Shown piece by piece: positions 1-13,093 of a DNA stretch of 64,000 nt (position 1 is its first letter; each line of letters starts with the position of its first letter). Position numbers and translations under genes: made by a program. Under the pieces are notes generated by a model. It saw only the letters and a program-made list of their open reading frames with translations, was not told the DNA's origin and did no database searches. The DNA is from Yersinia bercovieri ATCC 43970 (GTDB lineage: Bacteria; Pseudomonadota; Gammaproteobacteria; Enterobacterales; Enterobacteriaceae): NCBI RefSeq assembly GCF_013282745.1, contig NZ_CP054044.1, forward strand, positions 4,030,001 to 4,094,000, given 5' to 3'.

Positions 1-3000
1 ACCAACATGGGTGGAGAGATGTCCATGCTGTCGGATGGCTTCCAGAATGGATCGGGAATTGGCCGCCCCATGGCTTCGGCTTGTGCCACTCGCTCGTTAT
101 AACCGGCTAGATTGCGCACGCCCAATGCAGACATCAGTTTATAGCGCCGTTCCATCTCACCGACACACCAACGCAGTGCATTTGCGGCATCCTTCATATC
201 GGTAACCACGCCGGTTAACAGATGCGGAATACCCTCATAGACCGATAATTCCAACATTTTCGGGTCAATCATGATAAAGCGCACCTCATCCGGCGTGGCT
301 TTATACAAAATACTGAGGATCATCGCGTTCACCCCAACCGATTTACCCGAACCAGTCGTACCTGCGACCAACAAATGAGGCATTTTGGCTAAATCAGCCA
401 CCACTGGCTGCCCGGCGATATCTTTACCCAACACGATAGCTAATGGTGATGGGTTATCGCGGAATTTGGCACAATCAAGCACTTCCCGCAGATAGACCGT
501 CTGACGGTGCTTATTTGGCAGTTCCAGCCCGACATACGGTTTACCGGGAATAACTTCCACAACACGCACCGCAATAGCCGAGAGTGAGCGGGCCAAATCG
601 CGGGAAAGATTGGAAATGCGCGAAGCTTTGACCCCTGGTGCCAGATCCAGCTCAAAACGGGTAATGACCGGCCCTGGAGAGATGCCGACCACTTCAGCTT
701 TCACCCGATAATCGCCAAGCCGTGCTTCAACCAAACGCGCTGTCTGCTCCAGCGCAAACATGTCGACTGGCTCCTCTTCCGCAGGCGGCGAAGAGAGCAG
801 ATCTAGCGTCGGTAATGGCGTCGTTGGTTTAACCAAAGGCTGGTCATTACGCATCAGGAATGGGTGAATCAGACTGTCCATCGCCGGGATCGGTTGCACG
901 GGTTGTGCTGATTGCACTGGTGCTGTGGGCTGAACAGCAGACTGTAGCGCTGACTGAGCATAAGGCGATGCTGCAATCGGTTGACTATGCACAGACTGCG
1001 TATTTGCCGACGAAACATAACTCGGTGAAACCGGTGCTGGTTGCTCTGAATATGATTGCTGCAAGTGTGGCTGCTGATGTGGCGACAGCTGTTCTGGCGC
1101 AAAACTCTCTTCGGCGGCGGTTTCAACATACGGAGAAGGTGTGAACAGTGGTTCACGCGGGGTCTCATCCACTAAATCTGCAACTGGCGAGAATGTGAAG
1201 GCACGGCTGGTATCAACCGATTGCACTCCTTCAACTGTACTGTTTTCGTTCAACCCACTGTTTTCACTATAAATACTATTTTTGCTATAACTAGCATTCT
1301 CACGATGAGCAGCATCTTCCTGCTGAGTCGCACCATAACGGTGCTGCTGTTGCGCAGCAAACTCCTGTCGCAATGCGGCCTCTTGCAAAGCCTGTTCATC
1401 TTCAGGCTCTGGTGCTGAAAAGATGTTTACGCTCGCGTCCGTTGATTGCCCATAACGCTCAGACTGTTGGTCGACAAAAGCTTTACGCAAGATGGCCTGC
1501 TGCAACGCCGCCTCATCTTCAGACTCGACCTCTGTACCAAATGAAGCTGGATTTTGAGAACTTTGTGTTTCGTCCTCGCGCTGCTCACGTTGTTCCTGCT
1601 CAGCTATTCGCTGAGAAGGCAGTTTGATACCGTAAGAAGCTAGCTCACGCCGCGTTGGAATACGAACAGGGTTCGGTCGTGGTAATTCTGGGCCAATCCC
1701 CTGCTTAATCTGGGAGCTGCTATCACTGGTTGCTGTAAATGCAGGCATAAATGTCGCTGCTGCTGCGCTTGCGGCAACAATTCCGTTGGTAGATATTGGC
1801 CCAGATGTTGATGCAGCGCCAGCGGCCATGCCCGCGGCGGTCAATCCATCAACAGTTGAACCCAGCCCAGGGTTCATATGAGGCGTATTTTCCACCTGAC
1901 CGCTATGGCGTTGTGCCGTTGAAAAATCAAATGGCGAATGGCTGGCAGCGGCTACTGGCGTATCCCATGACCCCATTTGAGGCTCAGGGCGCTCAGCCGG
2001 TAACATAACGCGAGTCGGCACTGAAGGTGGTATTTCTTCTGGAATTTCAAAAGAATAGAGTGGTGGGGTCGCGGCCAGATGCTCAACCACCGGTGCCGTA
2101 GTGTCGTTGACAAAGTGGGTGTGGGTGTGAGTATAGCTAGGGTCAGCAGCACCATGACGAGTAACAGAATCAGCGACACTCTCTGTAGAAGCCGCAGATA
2201 ACGGCGACTGTTCATCACTATCCGTCACACGTAGCGTACTTAATAGTGGATCATATTTATCGTCGGTTTCAACCAGCGGTAATGGCGCATCAGTCACAGA
2301 TGGTGCGGAGAAGAGTATATCGTCATCGTCTGCATAGGCAGAGCTCGCCGCCAGCCCTGTTGCAGCGGCAACACCCGCTGCCGCTACCTTCCCTGCCACA
2401 GGACCATTTTCTTGCTCGACAGTCTCTACATCATCGGTCTGGTAATCATCATCGTCATAGCGCTCCTCACGACGGGAGCGATTAGTCATAAATGTCAGTG
2501 AGCCTAAGACCACACCGCCAATTTTCTCTGCAATGACCAGCCATGACCACCCGGTAAAGAGCGTCAAACCAACAGCCCAAATACAGAGCAGTGTTAGTGT
2601 TGCACCCACACCATTGAACCACGGCAACATGGCATTGCTGAATAAGCTGCCAATCACCCCACCAGAAGCGAAGTAATAAAGATCGTCAATGTTCAGAGCC
2701 GCCAGACCACATGAAGTTAAAATCAGGGCTAATGTGCCAATCAGGCGCAATGACAGGGCAAAGTAATCGACATGCTCGCTGGCGTCGCGCTGACGAAATG
2801 CCGCCCAGCACAACATCACCATAATGGCAGGGATTGCGTATGCCAAAACACCAAAGGTGAAAAACAGTGTATCTGCCATCCAGGCACCAATACCCCCACC
2901 AAGATTGTGGATAGGTTCGTGCCAGGCAGTTTGGGACCAACTTGGGTCCGAAGGATTGAAACTCAGCAGCGCCGCCATCAGGTAGGCTGCCAGAATAGTT

Positions 3001-3089
3001 ACTACAATCAAAATAGCCTCAAGCACACGTCGAGCGCTGCTGAGTTTTTTCAGAGTAACTTCTTTGTCTTCTGTATATTCCTGGCTCAA
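1..3089 (-). CDS. ftsK: FtsK, DNA translocase of the division septum (3' end outside window)
   Basis: FtsK anchors in the septal membrane and pumps DNA toward dif so that XerCD can resolve chromosome dimers. The reading frame enters at the left edge and is open for about 1029 codons. I start it at the TTG at 3089, because the next residues ([12 protein letters not shown]) match the E. coli N terminus and a GGAGA ribosome site lies about 8 bases upstream. Hydrophobic segments fill roughly the first 200 residues, followed by a long Pro/Gln/Glu-rich linker. The motor domain is reached near the edge: the Walker A box GTTGSGKS is at about 337-360. The Walker B region and the gamma (KOPS-reading) domain lie beyond the window. 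It lies directly downstream of lrp, as in E. coli. Confidence 0.95.
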   Translation of the reverse strand, partial: MSQEYTEDKEVTLKKLSSARRVLEAILIVVTILAAYLMAALLSFNPSDPSWSQTAWHEPIHNLGGGIGAWMADTLFFTFGVLAYAIPAIMVMLCWAAFRQRDASEHVDYFALSLRLIGTLALILTSCGLAALNIDDLYYFASGGVIGSLFSNAMLPWFNGVGATLTLLCIWAVGLTLFTGWSWLVIAEKIGGVVLGSLTFMTNRSRREERYDDDDYQTDDVETVEQENGPVAGKVAAAGVAAATGLAASSAYADDDDILFSAPSVTDAPLPLVETDDKYDPLLSTLRVTDSDEQSPLSAASTESVADSVTRHGAADPSYTHTHTHFVNDTTAPVVEHLAATPPLYSFEIPEEIPPSVPTRVMLPAERPEPQMGSWDTPVAAASHSPFDFSTAQRHSGQVENTPHMNPGLGSTVDGLTAAGMAAGAASTSGPISTNGIVAASAAAATFMPAFTATSDSSSQIKQGIGPELPRPNPVRIPTRRELASYGIKLPSQRIAEQEQREQREDETQSSQNPASFGTEVESEDEAALQQAILRKAFVDQQSERYGQSTDASVNIFSAPEPEDEQALQEAALRQEFAAQQQHRYGATQQEDAAHRENASYSKNSIYSENSGLNENSTVEGVQSVDTSRAFTFSPVADLVDETPREPLFTPSPYVETAAEESFAPEQLSPHQQPHLQQSYSEQPAPVSPSYVSSANTQSVHSQPIAASPYAQSALQSAVQPTAPVQSAQPVQPIPAMDSLIHPFLMRNDQPLVKPTTPLPTLDLLSSPPAEEEPVDMFALEQTARLVEARLGDYRVKAEVVGISPGPVITRFELDLAPGVKASRISNLSRDLARSLSAIAVRVVEVIPGKPYVGLELPNKHRQTVYLREVLDCAKFRDNPSPLAIVLGKDIAGQPVVADLAKMPHLLVAGTTGSGKSVGVNAMILSILYKATPDEVRFIMIDPKMLELSVYEGIPHLLTGVVTDMKDAANALRWCVGEMERRYKLMSALGVRNLAGYNERVAQAEAMGRPIPDPFWKPSDSMDISPPML

Positions 3090-3129
3090 GAAAGGCTCTC
3101 CAGGTTCCTGTTAACTGGTATGAGTAACA

Positions 3130-3151
3130 ACGCCGAGAACCCTCCCGGCGC
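3130..3151 (-). terminator. GC-rich hairpin between lrp and ftsK
   Basis: CGCCG at 3131-3135 pairs with CGGCG at 3146-3150. Read on the minus strand it is followed by GTTGTT, only a weak T tract. It may end part of the lrp transcription upstream of ftsK. Confidence 0.35.
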
Positions 3152-3210
3152 TGAAACTGTATGAATAAACAGGAGTGTAACCAAATTACTTAGGTTTTGC
3201 ACCTGCCTGT

Positions 3211-3705
3211 TTACCGCGTTTTAATTACTAGGCGGTTACTCTGCTTCACCTCTTCCATGACCACATAGGTACGGGTGTCGTTGACGCCCGGCAGGCGAAG
3301 CAAGGTCTCCCCGAGTAGTGTACGGTAAGCAGACATATCGGGTACTCGGGTTTTCAACAAATAGTCGAAATCGCCTGATACCAGGTGACACTCTTGAATT
3401 TCCTCAAGATTTTTGACGGCAGCATTAAATTGCTCAAATACATCCGGAGCGCCACGATTCAGAGTAATCTCAACGATAACCAGCAATGATGCATCCAAAT
3501 ACTGTGGATTAAGCAGTGCGGTATAGCCATGAATGAAGCCCTGACGCTCTAAGCGGCGAACCCGTTCCAAACATGGTGTTGGTGACAACCCTACTCGTTT
3601 TGAAAGCTCAACGTTAGAGATACGCCCATCCTTTTGTAATTCATTCAGGATGTTACGATCAATACGATCAAGCTCTTTCCCCGGGCGCTTTTTATTATCT
3701 ATCAT
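3211..3705 (-). CDS. lrp: Leucine-responsive regulatory protein Lrp
   Basis: Global feast/famine regulator that binds DNA as octamers and hexadecamers and responds to leucine. The 164-residue product is nearly identical to E. coli Lrp: an N-terminal AsnC-type helix-turn-helix (about residues 15-60, with the LSPTPCLERVRRLE recognition region) and a C-terminal RAM ligand domain. The frame could begin 17 codons earlier, but the ATG at 3705 (MIDNKKRPGKEL) matches the family start and has AAGAGAGA upstream. It is divergent from trxB and lies upstream of ftsK. Confidence 0.97.
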   Translation of the reverse strand: MIDNKKRPGKELDRIDRNILNELQKDGRISNVELSKRVGLSPTPCLERVRRLERQGFIHGYTALLNPQYLDASLLVIVEITLNRGAPDVFEQFNAAVKNLEEIQECHLVSGDFDYLLKTRVPDMSAYRTLLGETLLRLPGVNDTRTYVVMEEVKQSNRLVIKTR

Positions 3706-5435
<1,730 letters not shown>

Positions 5436-5482
5436 CGCCCACTGATATTGAATCTGATATCAGGGTTTCACTGAATACATAT

Positions 5483-5517
5483 CGGGCAGCTGACACTATG
5501 TGAGCCGCCCGTTTTTA
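5483..5517 (+). terminator. Rho-independent terminator of trxB
   Basis: CGGGC-A-GCT at 5483-5491 pairs with AGC-C-GCCCG ending at 5511, followed directly by TTTTTATTT. Confidence 0.8.
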
Positions 5518-5694
5518 TTTCTGTTTTGTTCTGTATTTTTTGTACATTGAACATACCAATGAAAAACAGCAAATTATAGAAATCCACTAATGCGGTGACT
5601 ATCACAAGCATTATGGTTTCACCTCATAGCATCACGAGGTAAGATTGCCCTTCGCAGTTTGCCACTTCCAATGGTGACAAACCTTTTGATCTTG

Positions 5695-5722
5695 TTATAC
5701 CCAAAGTAATCGGCGTTGCAGG
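5695..5722 (+). repeat. ATACCCAAAGTAAT-type short repeat
   Basis: TTATACCCAAAGTAATCGGC and the following GTTGCAGG lie ahead of cydD. Shorter relatives occur before aat (TTATACCCAAATTGG, 9445-9459) and before lysO (ATACCCAAAGTCGAAGGGTAT, 20425-20445, where it forms an inverted repeat). The wording resembles short intergenic repeats I remember from Yersinia genomes. That family link is from memory, not from a search. Confidence 0.4.
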
Positions 5723-5823
5723 TAACACCATGCTCACACGACTTTTTGTTTGTATGGGTCAAGGTTGCTAGCTTCCCTGCATCTCTGAGCACCACGGGTA
5801 TATTTGCGCAGACAAATTGCCTG

Positions 5824-7590
5824 ATGAATAAGACACGACAGTATGAGTTGATTCGTTGGCTGAAAAAACAAAGCGTTCCGGCGCAACGTTGGCTCCGCCT
5901 GTCCATGTTACTTGGCCTCTTTAGCGGACTATTGATTATCGCTCAAGCATGGTTACTAGCCACCTTGCTGCAATCTCTGATTATCGACAAATTGCCCCGA
6001 ACTGCATTAACTGCCGATTTTTGGCTCCTGGCAGGGACTTTTGCATTGCGTGCCGTGATCAGTTGGTTACGTGAGCGGGTAGGATTTATTTGCGGCATGA
6101 AAGTCCGCCAGCAGATTCGTAAAGTCGTATTAGACCGATTAGAACAACTTGGCCCGGCTTGGGTAAAAGGCAAGCCTGCCGGAAGTTGGGCGACCATTAT
6201 TCTGGAACAAATTGAAGATATGCAGGATTACTACTCCCGCTATCTGCCGCAAATGTATCTGGCGGTATTTATTCCGGTGCTGATTCTAATTGCCCTCTTC
6301 CCAATCAACTGGGCGGCGGGTTTGATTTTATTTGTCACCGCGCCGCTGATTCCGTTATTCATGGCATTAGTCGGGATGGGGGCGGCTGACGCCAACCGGC
6401 GTAACTTTGTCGCGTTAGCACGTCTGAGTGGCAATTTCCTTGATCGCTTACGGGGGCTAGATACCCTGCGGTTATTTAACCGTGCCAAGGCAGAAACAGA
6501 CCAAATTCGCAACTCCTCGGAAGATTTCCGCCGCCGTACCATGGAAGTGCTGCGGATGGCCTTCCTCTCCTCCGCTGTATTGGAGTTTTTCGCGGCCATA
6601 TCTATTGCCGTGGTCGCGGTTTACTTTGGTTTCTCCTATTTAGGCGAACTGAATTTTGGCAGCTACGGTTTAGGCGTAACACTGTTTGCTGGTTTTCTGG
6701 TCTTGATTCTGGCACCTGAATTTTTCCAGCCATTGAGGGATTTAGGAACCTTCTACCATGCCAAAGCACAGGCAGTAGGCGCGGCTGAATCACTGGTCAC
6801 ATTCTTAAGCAGTGAGAGTGAGTCTATCGGTCAGGGTGATAAGGTACTGAGTGGTTCAGATGCCATCACTCTTGAAGCGGATGAGTTGGAGATTTTGGCC
6901 CCCAACGGTACCCGCTTAGCTGGGCCGCTAACGTTCTCCCTGTCCGCAGGTAGACGTGTCGCTATCGTGGGCCTGAGCGGTGCAGGCAAGAGCTCATTAC
7001 TCAACCTGTTACTGGGTTTTTTACCCTATCGCGGCTCGTTAAAAGTCAACGGCATTGAATTACATGAGTTGGCACCACAAGCCTGGCGTAGTCAGTTAAG
7101 CTGGGTCGGGCAAAATCCACACTTACCGGAACAAACACTGGTTGCCAATATTCTGCTAGGTCAACCTGACGCTGACGACAGCCAATTGCAGCAAGCGGTT
7201 GAGCGCGCATATATCAACGAATTTCTCTCAGATTTACCGCAAGGGCTGGATACTGAGGTCGGCGACCACTCTGCTCGTCTTTCCGTTGGGCAAGCCCAGC
7301 GGGTCGCGGTCGCTCGCGCATTACTCAACCCCTGCCGTTTACTGCTGCTAGATGAGCCAACAGCCAGCCTTGATGCCCACAGTGAACAGTTGGTAATGAG
7401 AGCACTAGAGGAAGCGTCTCGCAGGCAGACAACCTTACTGGTTACTCACCAGTTGGAAGATACTCTGGGGTATGATCAAATCTGGGTAATGGATAATGGC
7501 CTTTTGATTCAACAAGGTGATTACTCCAGCTTGAGTCAAGCTACCGGTTCATTTGCCAATCTGCTGTCCCACCGCAGTGAGGAGCTTTAA
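5824..7590 (+). CDS. cydD: CydD, subunit of the cysteine/glutathione ABC exporter
   Basis: Half of the heterodimeric CydDC inner-membrane exporter that sends cysteine and glutathione to the periplasm and is needed to assemble cytochrome bd. It has 588 residues, as in E. coli. An N-terminal six-helix ABC membrane domain (about residues 20-320) precedes the ATPase: Walker A GLSGAGKS near 383-390, signature LSVGQAQR near 487 and LLLLDEPTASLD near 505. The frame is open upstream to 5716, but ATG 5824 (MNKTRQYEL) matches the family start. The ribosome site there is weak. The gap to cydC is 2 bases, so translation is probably coupled. Confidence 0.96.
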   Translation: MNKTRQYELIRWLKKQSVPAQRWLRLSMLLGLFSGLLIIAQAWLLATLLQSLIIDKLPRTALTADFWLLAGTFALRAVISWLRERVGFICGMKVRQQIRKVVLDRLEQLGPAWVKGKPAGSWATIILEQIEDMQDYYSRYLPQMYLAVFIPVLILIALFPINWAAGLILFVTAPLIPLFMALVGMGAADANRRNFVALARLSGNFLDRLRGLDTLRLFNRAKAETDQIRNSSEDFRRRTMEVLRMAFLSSAVLEFFAAISIAVVAVYFGFSYLGELNFGSYGLGVTLFAGFLVLILAPEFFQPLRDLGTFYHAKAQAVGAAESLVTFLSSESESIGQGDKVLSGSDAITLEADELEILAPNGTRLAGPLTFSLSAGRRVAIVGLSGAGKSSLLNLLLGFLPYRGSLKVNGIELHELAPQAWRSQLSWVGQNPHLPEQTLVANILLGQPDADDSQLQQAVERAYINEFLSDLPQGLDTEVGDHSARLSVGQAQRVAVARALLNPCRLLLLDEPTASLDAHSEQLVMRALEEASRRQTTLLVTHQLEDTLGYDQIWVMDNGLLIQQGDYSSLSQATGSFANLLSHRSEEL

Positions 7591-7592
7591 TC

Positions 7593-9317
7593 ATGCGCGT
7601 ACTTCTTCCCTTTCTGGCGCTGTATCGTCGCCATTGGTTCCTAATTTGTCTGGGCATTGTGTTGGCAATTGTTACCCTGCTGGCCAGTATCGGTTTACTC
7701 ACGTTATCAGGCTGGTTCCTGGCAGGAACCGCCATCGCTGGCCCTGCTGGACTCTACACATTTAACTATTTGCTACCAGCTGCCGGTGTCCGTGGTGCGG
7801 CGATTACCCGCACAGCGGGCCGCTATGCCGAGCGCGTTGTCAGCCATGACGCAACATTTCGTGTACTGGCACATCTGCGGGTCTTCGCTTTTCAGAAAAT
7901 CCTGCCACTCTCCCCTGCCGGTATCGCCCGTTTTCGCCAAAGTGAGCTGCTAAACCGTCTGGTGGCTGATGTCGACACGCTGGATCATCTCTATCTGCGA
8001 GTGATCTCACCACTGGTAGCCGCCATCGTCATTATCGCAGTAGTGACTTTTGGTCTGAGCTATCTGGACATCAATTTAGCACTGACCCTCGGTGCGATTC
8101 TGCTCGGATTGTTACTGCTGGTTCCATTGATTTTCTACCATGCCGGTCAACCTATTGGCCGTGATCTAACCAATTTGCGCGGTCTGTATCGTTCACAGCT
8201 GACCTCTTGGTTACAAGGGCAGGCCGAGTTATTGGTATTCGGTGCGTTAAGTCGTTTCCGTGCCTCACTGGACAACATTGAGCAGCACTGGATGGGACGC
8301 CAGAAGCAACAGGCTTCATTAGCGGGTTTGGCGCAAGCACTCATGATTCTAGCCTCCGGTTTGACCGTAACCTATATTTTATGGCTCGCGGCGGGTGGCA
8401 TTGGTGATAATAGCCAGCCTGGCGCACTGCTGGCGCTGTTTGTCTTCACTTCATTGGCTGCGTTTGAAGCCCTACTGCCGGTAGCCGGTGCATTCCAACA
8501 TTTGGGACAAGTTATCGCATCGGCAACCCGAGTCGCTCAGTTGATGGAACAAAAACCTGAAGTGACATTCCCAGCGAGTGGCCCAGCGGCAACCTTACAG
8601 GTGGAGCTGGAAGTGACAGGGTTGAGTTTTACCTACCCACAGCAATCTTTACCTGTTTTACAGAATATATCGCTGTCACTGGCCGCAGGAGAGCATATTG
8701 CGCTATTGGGCCGCACTGGTTGTGGCAAATCCACACTCTTGCAGTTATTAACTCGTGCCTGGGATGCCAGTCAGGGCACTATCACACTCAATGGGATGCC
8801 ATTGGCCCAATATGATGAAACCACATTGCGTCAAATGATGACCGTAGTCAGCCAGCGGGTACACATTTTCAGCAGCACCTTGCGTGAAAACCTGTTACTT
8901 GCCTGCCCTTCTGCATCAGATGCACAGCTAAAAACGGCGCTAGAGCAAGTGGGATTAGCCAACTTGCTGGATAACAGCGAAGGGCTGAATGCATGGATGG
9001 GGGATGGTGGGCGGCCATTGTCTGGTGGTGAACAGCGGCGTTTGGGAATTGCCCGCGCCTTGTTACATCCTACACCCCTGTTGCTGCTTGATGAACCAAC
9101 GGAAGGGTTGGATGCTGAAACCGAACAGCAAATTTTAGCGCTGCTACGTCAACATTGTCGCCAGAAAAGCCTAATTATTGTGACTCATCGTTTGTATGGG
9201 CTGGAGTATATGGACCGCATCTGCGTAATGGATGGCGGGATGATAGTCGAACAAGGCAACCACCAAAGTTTATTGCAAAATAAGGGCCGTTATTACCAGT
9301 TCCATCAACGCCATTGA
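7593..9317 (+). CDS. cydC: CydC, subunit of the cysteine/glutathione ABC exporter
   Basis: Partner of CydD in the same exporter. It has 574 residues: a membrane domain over about residues 10-310, then the ATPase with Walker A GRTGCGKS at 373-380, signature LSGGEQRRLGIARAL and LLLLDEPTEGLD. It follows cydD by 2 bases with GAGGAG just before the start. The next gene, aat, is 168 bases downstream, as in E. coli. Confidence 0.96.
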   Translation: MRVLLPFLALYRRHWFLICLGIVLAIVTLLASIGLLTLSGWFLAGTAIAGPAGLYTFNYLLPAAGVRGAAITRTAGRYAERVVSHDATFRVLAHLRVFAFQKILPLSPAGIARFRQSELLNRLVADVDTLDHLYLRVISPLVAAIVIIAVVTFGLSYLDINLALTLGAILLGLLLLVPLIFYHAGQPIGRDLTNLRGLYRSQLTSWLQGQAELLVFGALSRFRASLDNIEQHWMGRQKQQASLAGLAQALMILASGLTVTYILWLAAGGIGDNSQPGALLALFVFTSLAAFEALLPVAGAFQHLGQVIASATRVAQLMEQKPEVTFPASGPAATLQVELEVTGLSFTYPQQSLPVLQNISLSLAAGEHIALLGRTGCGKSTLLQLLTRAWDASQGTITLNGMPLAQYDETTLRQMMTVVSQRVHIFSSTLRENLLLACPSASDAQLKTALEQVGLANLLDNSEGLNAWMGDGGRPLSGGEQRRLGIARALLHPTPLLLLDEPTEGLDAETEQQILALLRQHCRQKSLIIVTHRLYGLEYMDRICVMDGGMIVEQGNHQSLLQNKGRYYQFHQRH

Positions 9318-9485
9318 GGCCGTGATATTAGGGCAAGGATGGTGCTTTTACGGTCTCCGAATTGGCTGAGCACAGGCCGATAATCAGCTAATTTTCAGCT
9401 AATATGATTAAAAGCTGCTGAAACTAAAGCAGTATTATTTATGATTATACCCAAATTGGTCTGTTAGCCGTTGCCAAGGAGATTT

Positions 9486-10196
9486 ATGCGCATCACACAG
9501 CTCTCTTCTCAATCATTCGCCTTTCCGTCACCTGAGCTGGCTCTGCGCGAACCAAACGGGTTGCTGGCTCTGGGGGGCGATTTGTCTGCGCCCCGCTTAC
9601 TAGCCGCCTATCAGCGAGGGATTTTCCCGTGGTTCAGCCCTGGGGAGATGATTTTATGGTGGTCACCTGATCCTCGGGCGGTATTGTTTCCGGAAGATTT
9701 ACATGTCAGTCGGAGTATGCGGCGCTTTTTGCGGCATTGTCCTTATCGATTTACCCTCAACCATGCTTTTGAGGATGTTGTCCGCGCCTGTGCTTCTCAA
9801 CGTGATGAGGGGACGTGGATTGGCGATGATGTTCAGCAAGCGTATTGCGAGCTACACGCGTTGGGACATGCCCACTCAGTGGAAGTTTGGTTGGAAAACA
9901 AACTGGTTGGTGGTTTGTATGGAATTGCAGTCGGCGCATTATTTTGTGGCGAATCCATGTTTAGCCGTGCTGACAATGCATCAAAAAGCGCATTAATGGT
10001 TTTTTGTCATCATTTTACCCGTCAGGGTGGAGAACTGATTGACTGTCAGGTCCTCAACGCTCACACTGCGTCGCTGGGTGCGATTGAGATCCCACGCAAC
10101 TTTTTTTTGCAGCAGTTGAGTCAACTCCAGTTTAGTCCACTACCGGCTGAATGCTGGTTACCGCAATCGTTGAGTTTTTCATCCACGATGCAGTAA
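9486..10196 (+). CDS. aat: Leucyl/phenylalanyl-tRNA-protein transferase
   Basis: Adds Leu or Phe from aminoacyl-tRNA to proteins with N-terminal Lys or Arg, making N-degrons that ClpS hands to ClpAP. It has 236 residues, with family hallmarks [33 protein letters not shown] and [13 protein letters not shown] five codons upstream is in frame, but ATG 9486 has AAGGAG at an ideal 4-5 base spacing. Its neighbours fit the role: clpA and clpS face it just across infA. Confidence 0.96.
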   Translation: MRITQLSSQSFAFPSPELALREPNGLLALGGDLSAPRLLAAYQRGIFPWFSPGEMILWWSPDPRAVLFPEDLHVSRSMRRFLRHCPYRFTLNHAFEDVVRACASQRDEGTWIGDDVQQAYCELHALGHAHSVEVWLENKLVGGLYGIAVGALFCGESMFSRADNASKSALMVFCHHFTRQGGELIDCQVLNAHTASLGAIEIPRNFFLQQLSQLQFSPLPAECWLPQSLSFSSTMQ

Positions 10197-10344
10197 AGCT
10201 CAACCGTTGAAAAGAACCCCACATTAGGCTTTATCCCCCTCTTACCGGCAGACTAATTTTGCTGAAATGGTGTGATGACCGCCAACACTTCTTTACATAA
10301 TGTGGGTTTTTCGGCATTATCTTGCCGGTTAAAAACTAAGGTAG

Positions 10345-10581
<237 letters not shown>

Positions 10582-10640
10582 TCGGCTAATCTGTCGTAAG
10601 TCGACGACTTGCGAGCTCTGAGGATGTAGTCCCCCTCCGG

Positions 10641-10670
10641 CGCCCTTCCCATTTATGGCAAGGGCGTTTT
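10641..10670 (+). terminator. Rho-independent terminator of infA
   Basis: CGCCCTT at 10641-10647 pairs with AAGGGCG at 10660-10666, followed by TTTT. Confidence 0.8.
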
Positions 10671-10735
10671 GCGTTTTCTTTTATTTACCTATTCATCTGG
10701 CTTTGTCAGCCATGAAAAACGAAATACCCAAAAAC

Positions 10736-10773
10736 AAAAAGGGCGATAAGCTGTTAACTTATTGCCCTTTTTT
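10736..10773 (-). terminator. Terminator of clpA, probably bidirectional
   Basis: GGGCGATAAG at 10741-10750 pairs with CTTATTGCCC at 10758-10767 (one G:T). A5 flanks it on the left and T6 on the right, so it can end transcripts from both sides. The clpA stop codon is just beyond. Confidence 0.8.
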
Positions 10774-10791
10774 ATTTATTAACGCACTGAG

Positions 10792-13068
10792 TTAGTGAAC
10801 TGCACCTTCAGTTTTACGCTTTTGCGCACTCTGAAACTCATAAGCCAGCTGTTGTTTTTCTTTATCAAGCCCAACAGTGACTGAACCACCATCAACCAAA
10901 GAACCAAATAGCAGCTCATTTGCCAGTGGTTTCTTTAGGTTTTCCTGAATGACTCGCGCCATTGGTCGTGCACCCATCGCCTTATCGTAACCTTTATCAG
11001 ATAACCAATTGCGCGCTTCTTCACTGACTTCCAGTGATACACCTTTGGCATCTAATTGCGCCTGCAACTCAACGATGAATTTATCCACCACCTGCTGGAT
11101 AACAGTCGGCGACAAGTGATTGAACCAAATGATGTTATCCAACCGGTTACGGAATTCCGGTGTAAACACTTTTTTGATCTCTTCTAATGCGTCAGTGCTG
11201 TTGTCCTGCTGTTTAAAGCCAATGGAGGTGCGCTGCGTTTCGCGTACACCGGCATTGGTGGTCATCACCAGAATGACGTTGCGGAAATCAGCTTTACGGC
11301 CATTGTTGTCCGTCAGCGTGCCGTTATCCATCACCTGCAATAACAGGTTAAACACATCCGGGTGAGCTTTTTCAATTTCATCCAGCAGCAAAACGGCATG
11401 AGGATGCTTGATAACCGCATCGGTCAATAGACCACCTTGATCGTAGCCAACATAGCCCGGGGGCGCACCAATCAGGCGGCTAACAGTATGACGCTCCATA
11501 TATTCGGACATATCAAAGCGCAACAGCTCGATATCCAGCGCCTTAGCCAATTGCACCGTCACTTCCGTTTTACCAACACCGGTTGGGCCAGCAAACAGGA
11601 ACGAGCCGACAGGTTTGTGCTCATGTCCCAACCCTGCACGGCTCATTTTGATCGCTTCAGACAGTGCATCAATTGCCTTATCTTGGCCAAATACCAGCAT
11701 GTTCAGGCGGTCGCTCAGATTTTTCAGCACATCGCGATCACTGGCAGAGACCGTTTTTTCCGGAATACGCGCGATACGAGCAACCACAGATTCGATGTCC
11801 GATACATTGACAGTTTTTTTACGCTTATTAACGGGCATCAGACGGCTACGAGCGCCTGCTTCATCAATCACATCAATGGCTTTATCCGGCAAATGGCGGT
11901 CATTGATATATTTAACCGATAACTCGACCGCAGCGCGTATCGCTTTCGCGGTATAACGCACGTCATGATGCGCTTCATATTTCGGTTTCAAACCGTTGAT
12001 AATCTGAACGGTCTCTTCTGGCGTCGGTTCAGTAATATCGATTTTCTGGAAACGACGTGCCAAGGCACGATCTTTTTCAAAGATATTGCTGAACTCCTGG
12101 TAGGTAGTCGAGCCAATCACCCGAATTTTGCCACTAGAAAGCAGCGGCTTAATCAGATTAGCGGCATCGACCTGCCCACCAGAGGCAGCTCCGGCGCCAA
12201 TGATAGTATGAATTTCATCGATAAACAGGATGCTGTCTTTATCGTTTTCCAACTGTTTCAGCAGCGCTTTGAAGCGTTTTTCAAAGTCACCACGGTATTT
12301 GGTTCCAGCTAGTAGCGAGCCGATATCCAGTGAGTATAGGGTGCATTCAGACATCACTTCCGGTACATCGCCCTGCACGATACGCCAGGCCAGACCTTCG
12401 GCGATGGCAGTTTTACCCACACCTGACTCCCCCACCAGCAGCGGGTTATTTTTACGTCGGCGGCACAGCACCTGAATAGCGCGTTCCAGCTCTTTATCGC
12501 GCCCAATAAGTGGGTCTATGCCGCCAACGCGGGCCAGTTGATTCAGATTGGTGGTGAAGTTCTCCATACGGTCTTCCCCTCCTGCCTGCTCTTCATTCAC
12601 CGGATTTTCTGCATTCGGTGCCTGACCCGGCTCGTCCTTACGGGCGCCGTGGGAGATAAAGTTCACGACATCCAGGCGGCTGACATCATGCTTGCGCAGC
12701 AAGTAGGCCGCCTGAGACTCTTGTTCACTAAAGATGGCAACCAACACGTTGGCACCAGAGACTTCATTGCGCCCTGATGACTGAACGTGGAAGACCGCGC
12801 GTTGTAACACCCGCTGGAAACTGAGTGTAGGTTGGGTATCACGCTCCTCTTCAGTGACAGGTAATGTAGGTGTGGTTTGTTCGATAAACGCTTCCAATTC
12901 CTGGCGTAATGCCACCAGATCAACCGTACAGGCCTCCAGCGCTTCCCGCGCAGCTGGATTGCTTAGCAATGCCAGCAATAGGTGCTCCACGGTCATAAAC
13001 TCGTGTCTGTGCTCACGCGCTCTGGCGAAAGCCATATTGAGACTGAGTTCAAGTTCTTGATTGAGCAT
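10792..13068 (-). CDS. clpA: ClpA, ATP-dependent unfoldase of ClpAP
   Basis: Hexameric AAA+ unfoldase that feeds substrates, including N-degron proteins delivered by ClpS, into ClpP. It has 758 residues: an N-terminal repeat domain (about 1-145), module D1 with Walker A GESGVGKT near 214-221, and module D2 with GPTGVGKT near 495-502 and the IGAPPGYVG pore loop. A GTG two codons earlier is in frame, but ATG 13068 has GGGAGG six bases ahead and matches the E. coli start. It follows clpS by 25 bases and is certainly co-transcribed. Confidence 0.97.
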   Translation of the reverse strand: MLNQELELSLNMAFARAREHRHEFMTVEHLLLALLSNPAAREALEACTVDLVALRQELEAFIEQTTPTLPVTEEERDTQPTLSFQRVLQRAVFHVQSSGRNEVSGANVLVAIFSEQESQAAYLLRKHDVSRLDVVNFISHGARKDEPGQAPNAENPVNEEQAGGEDRMENFTTNLNQLARVGGIDPLIGRDKELERAIQVLCRRRKNNPLLVGESGVGKTAIAEGLAWRIVQGDVPEVMSECTLYSLDIGSLLAGTKYRGDFEKRFKALLKQLENDKDSILFIDEIHTIIGAGAASGGQVDAANLIKPLLSSGKIRVIGSTTYQEFSNIFEKDRALARRFQKIDITEPTPEETVQIINGLKPKYEAHHDVRYTAKAIRAAVELSVKYINDRHLPDKAIDVIDEAGARSRLMPVNKRKKTVNVSDIESVVARIARIPEKTVSASDRDVLKNLSDRLNMLVFGQDKAIDALSEAIKMSRAGLGHEHKPVGSFLFAGPTGVGKTEVTVQLAKALDIELLRFDMSEYMERHTVSRLIGAPPGYVGYDQGGLLTDAVIKHPHAVLLLDEIEKAHPDVFNLLLQVMDNGTLTDNNGRKADFRNVILVMTTNAGVRETQRTSIGFKQQDNSTDALEEIKKVFTPEFRNRLDNIIWFNHLSPTVIQQVVDKFIVELQAQLDAKGVSLEVSEEARNWLSDKGYDKAMGARPMARVIQENLKKPLANELLFGSLVDGGSVTVGLDKEKQQLAYEFQSAQKRKTEGAVH

Positions 13069-13093
13069 AGGCACCTCCCAATAATTGCCTTAA

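Noticed and set aside
10582..10791. Possible serine tRNA next to infA, as in E. coli
   Set aside because: No acceptor stem, TTCGAATC-like T loop or CCA end is present; only two terminators are seen.
11437..11922. Long plus-strand open frames (161 residues and others) opposite clpA
   Set aside because: They mirror the codon structure of clpA, have no ribosome site, and resemble no family.
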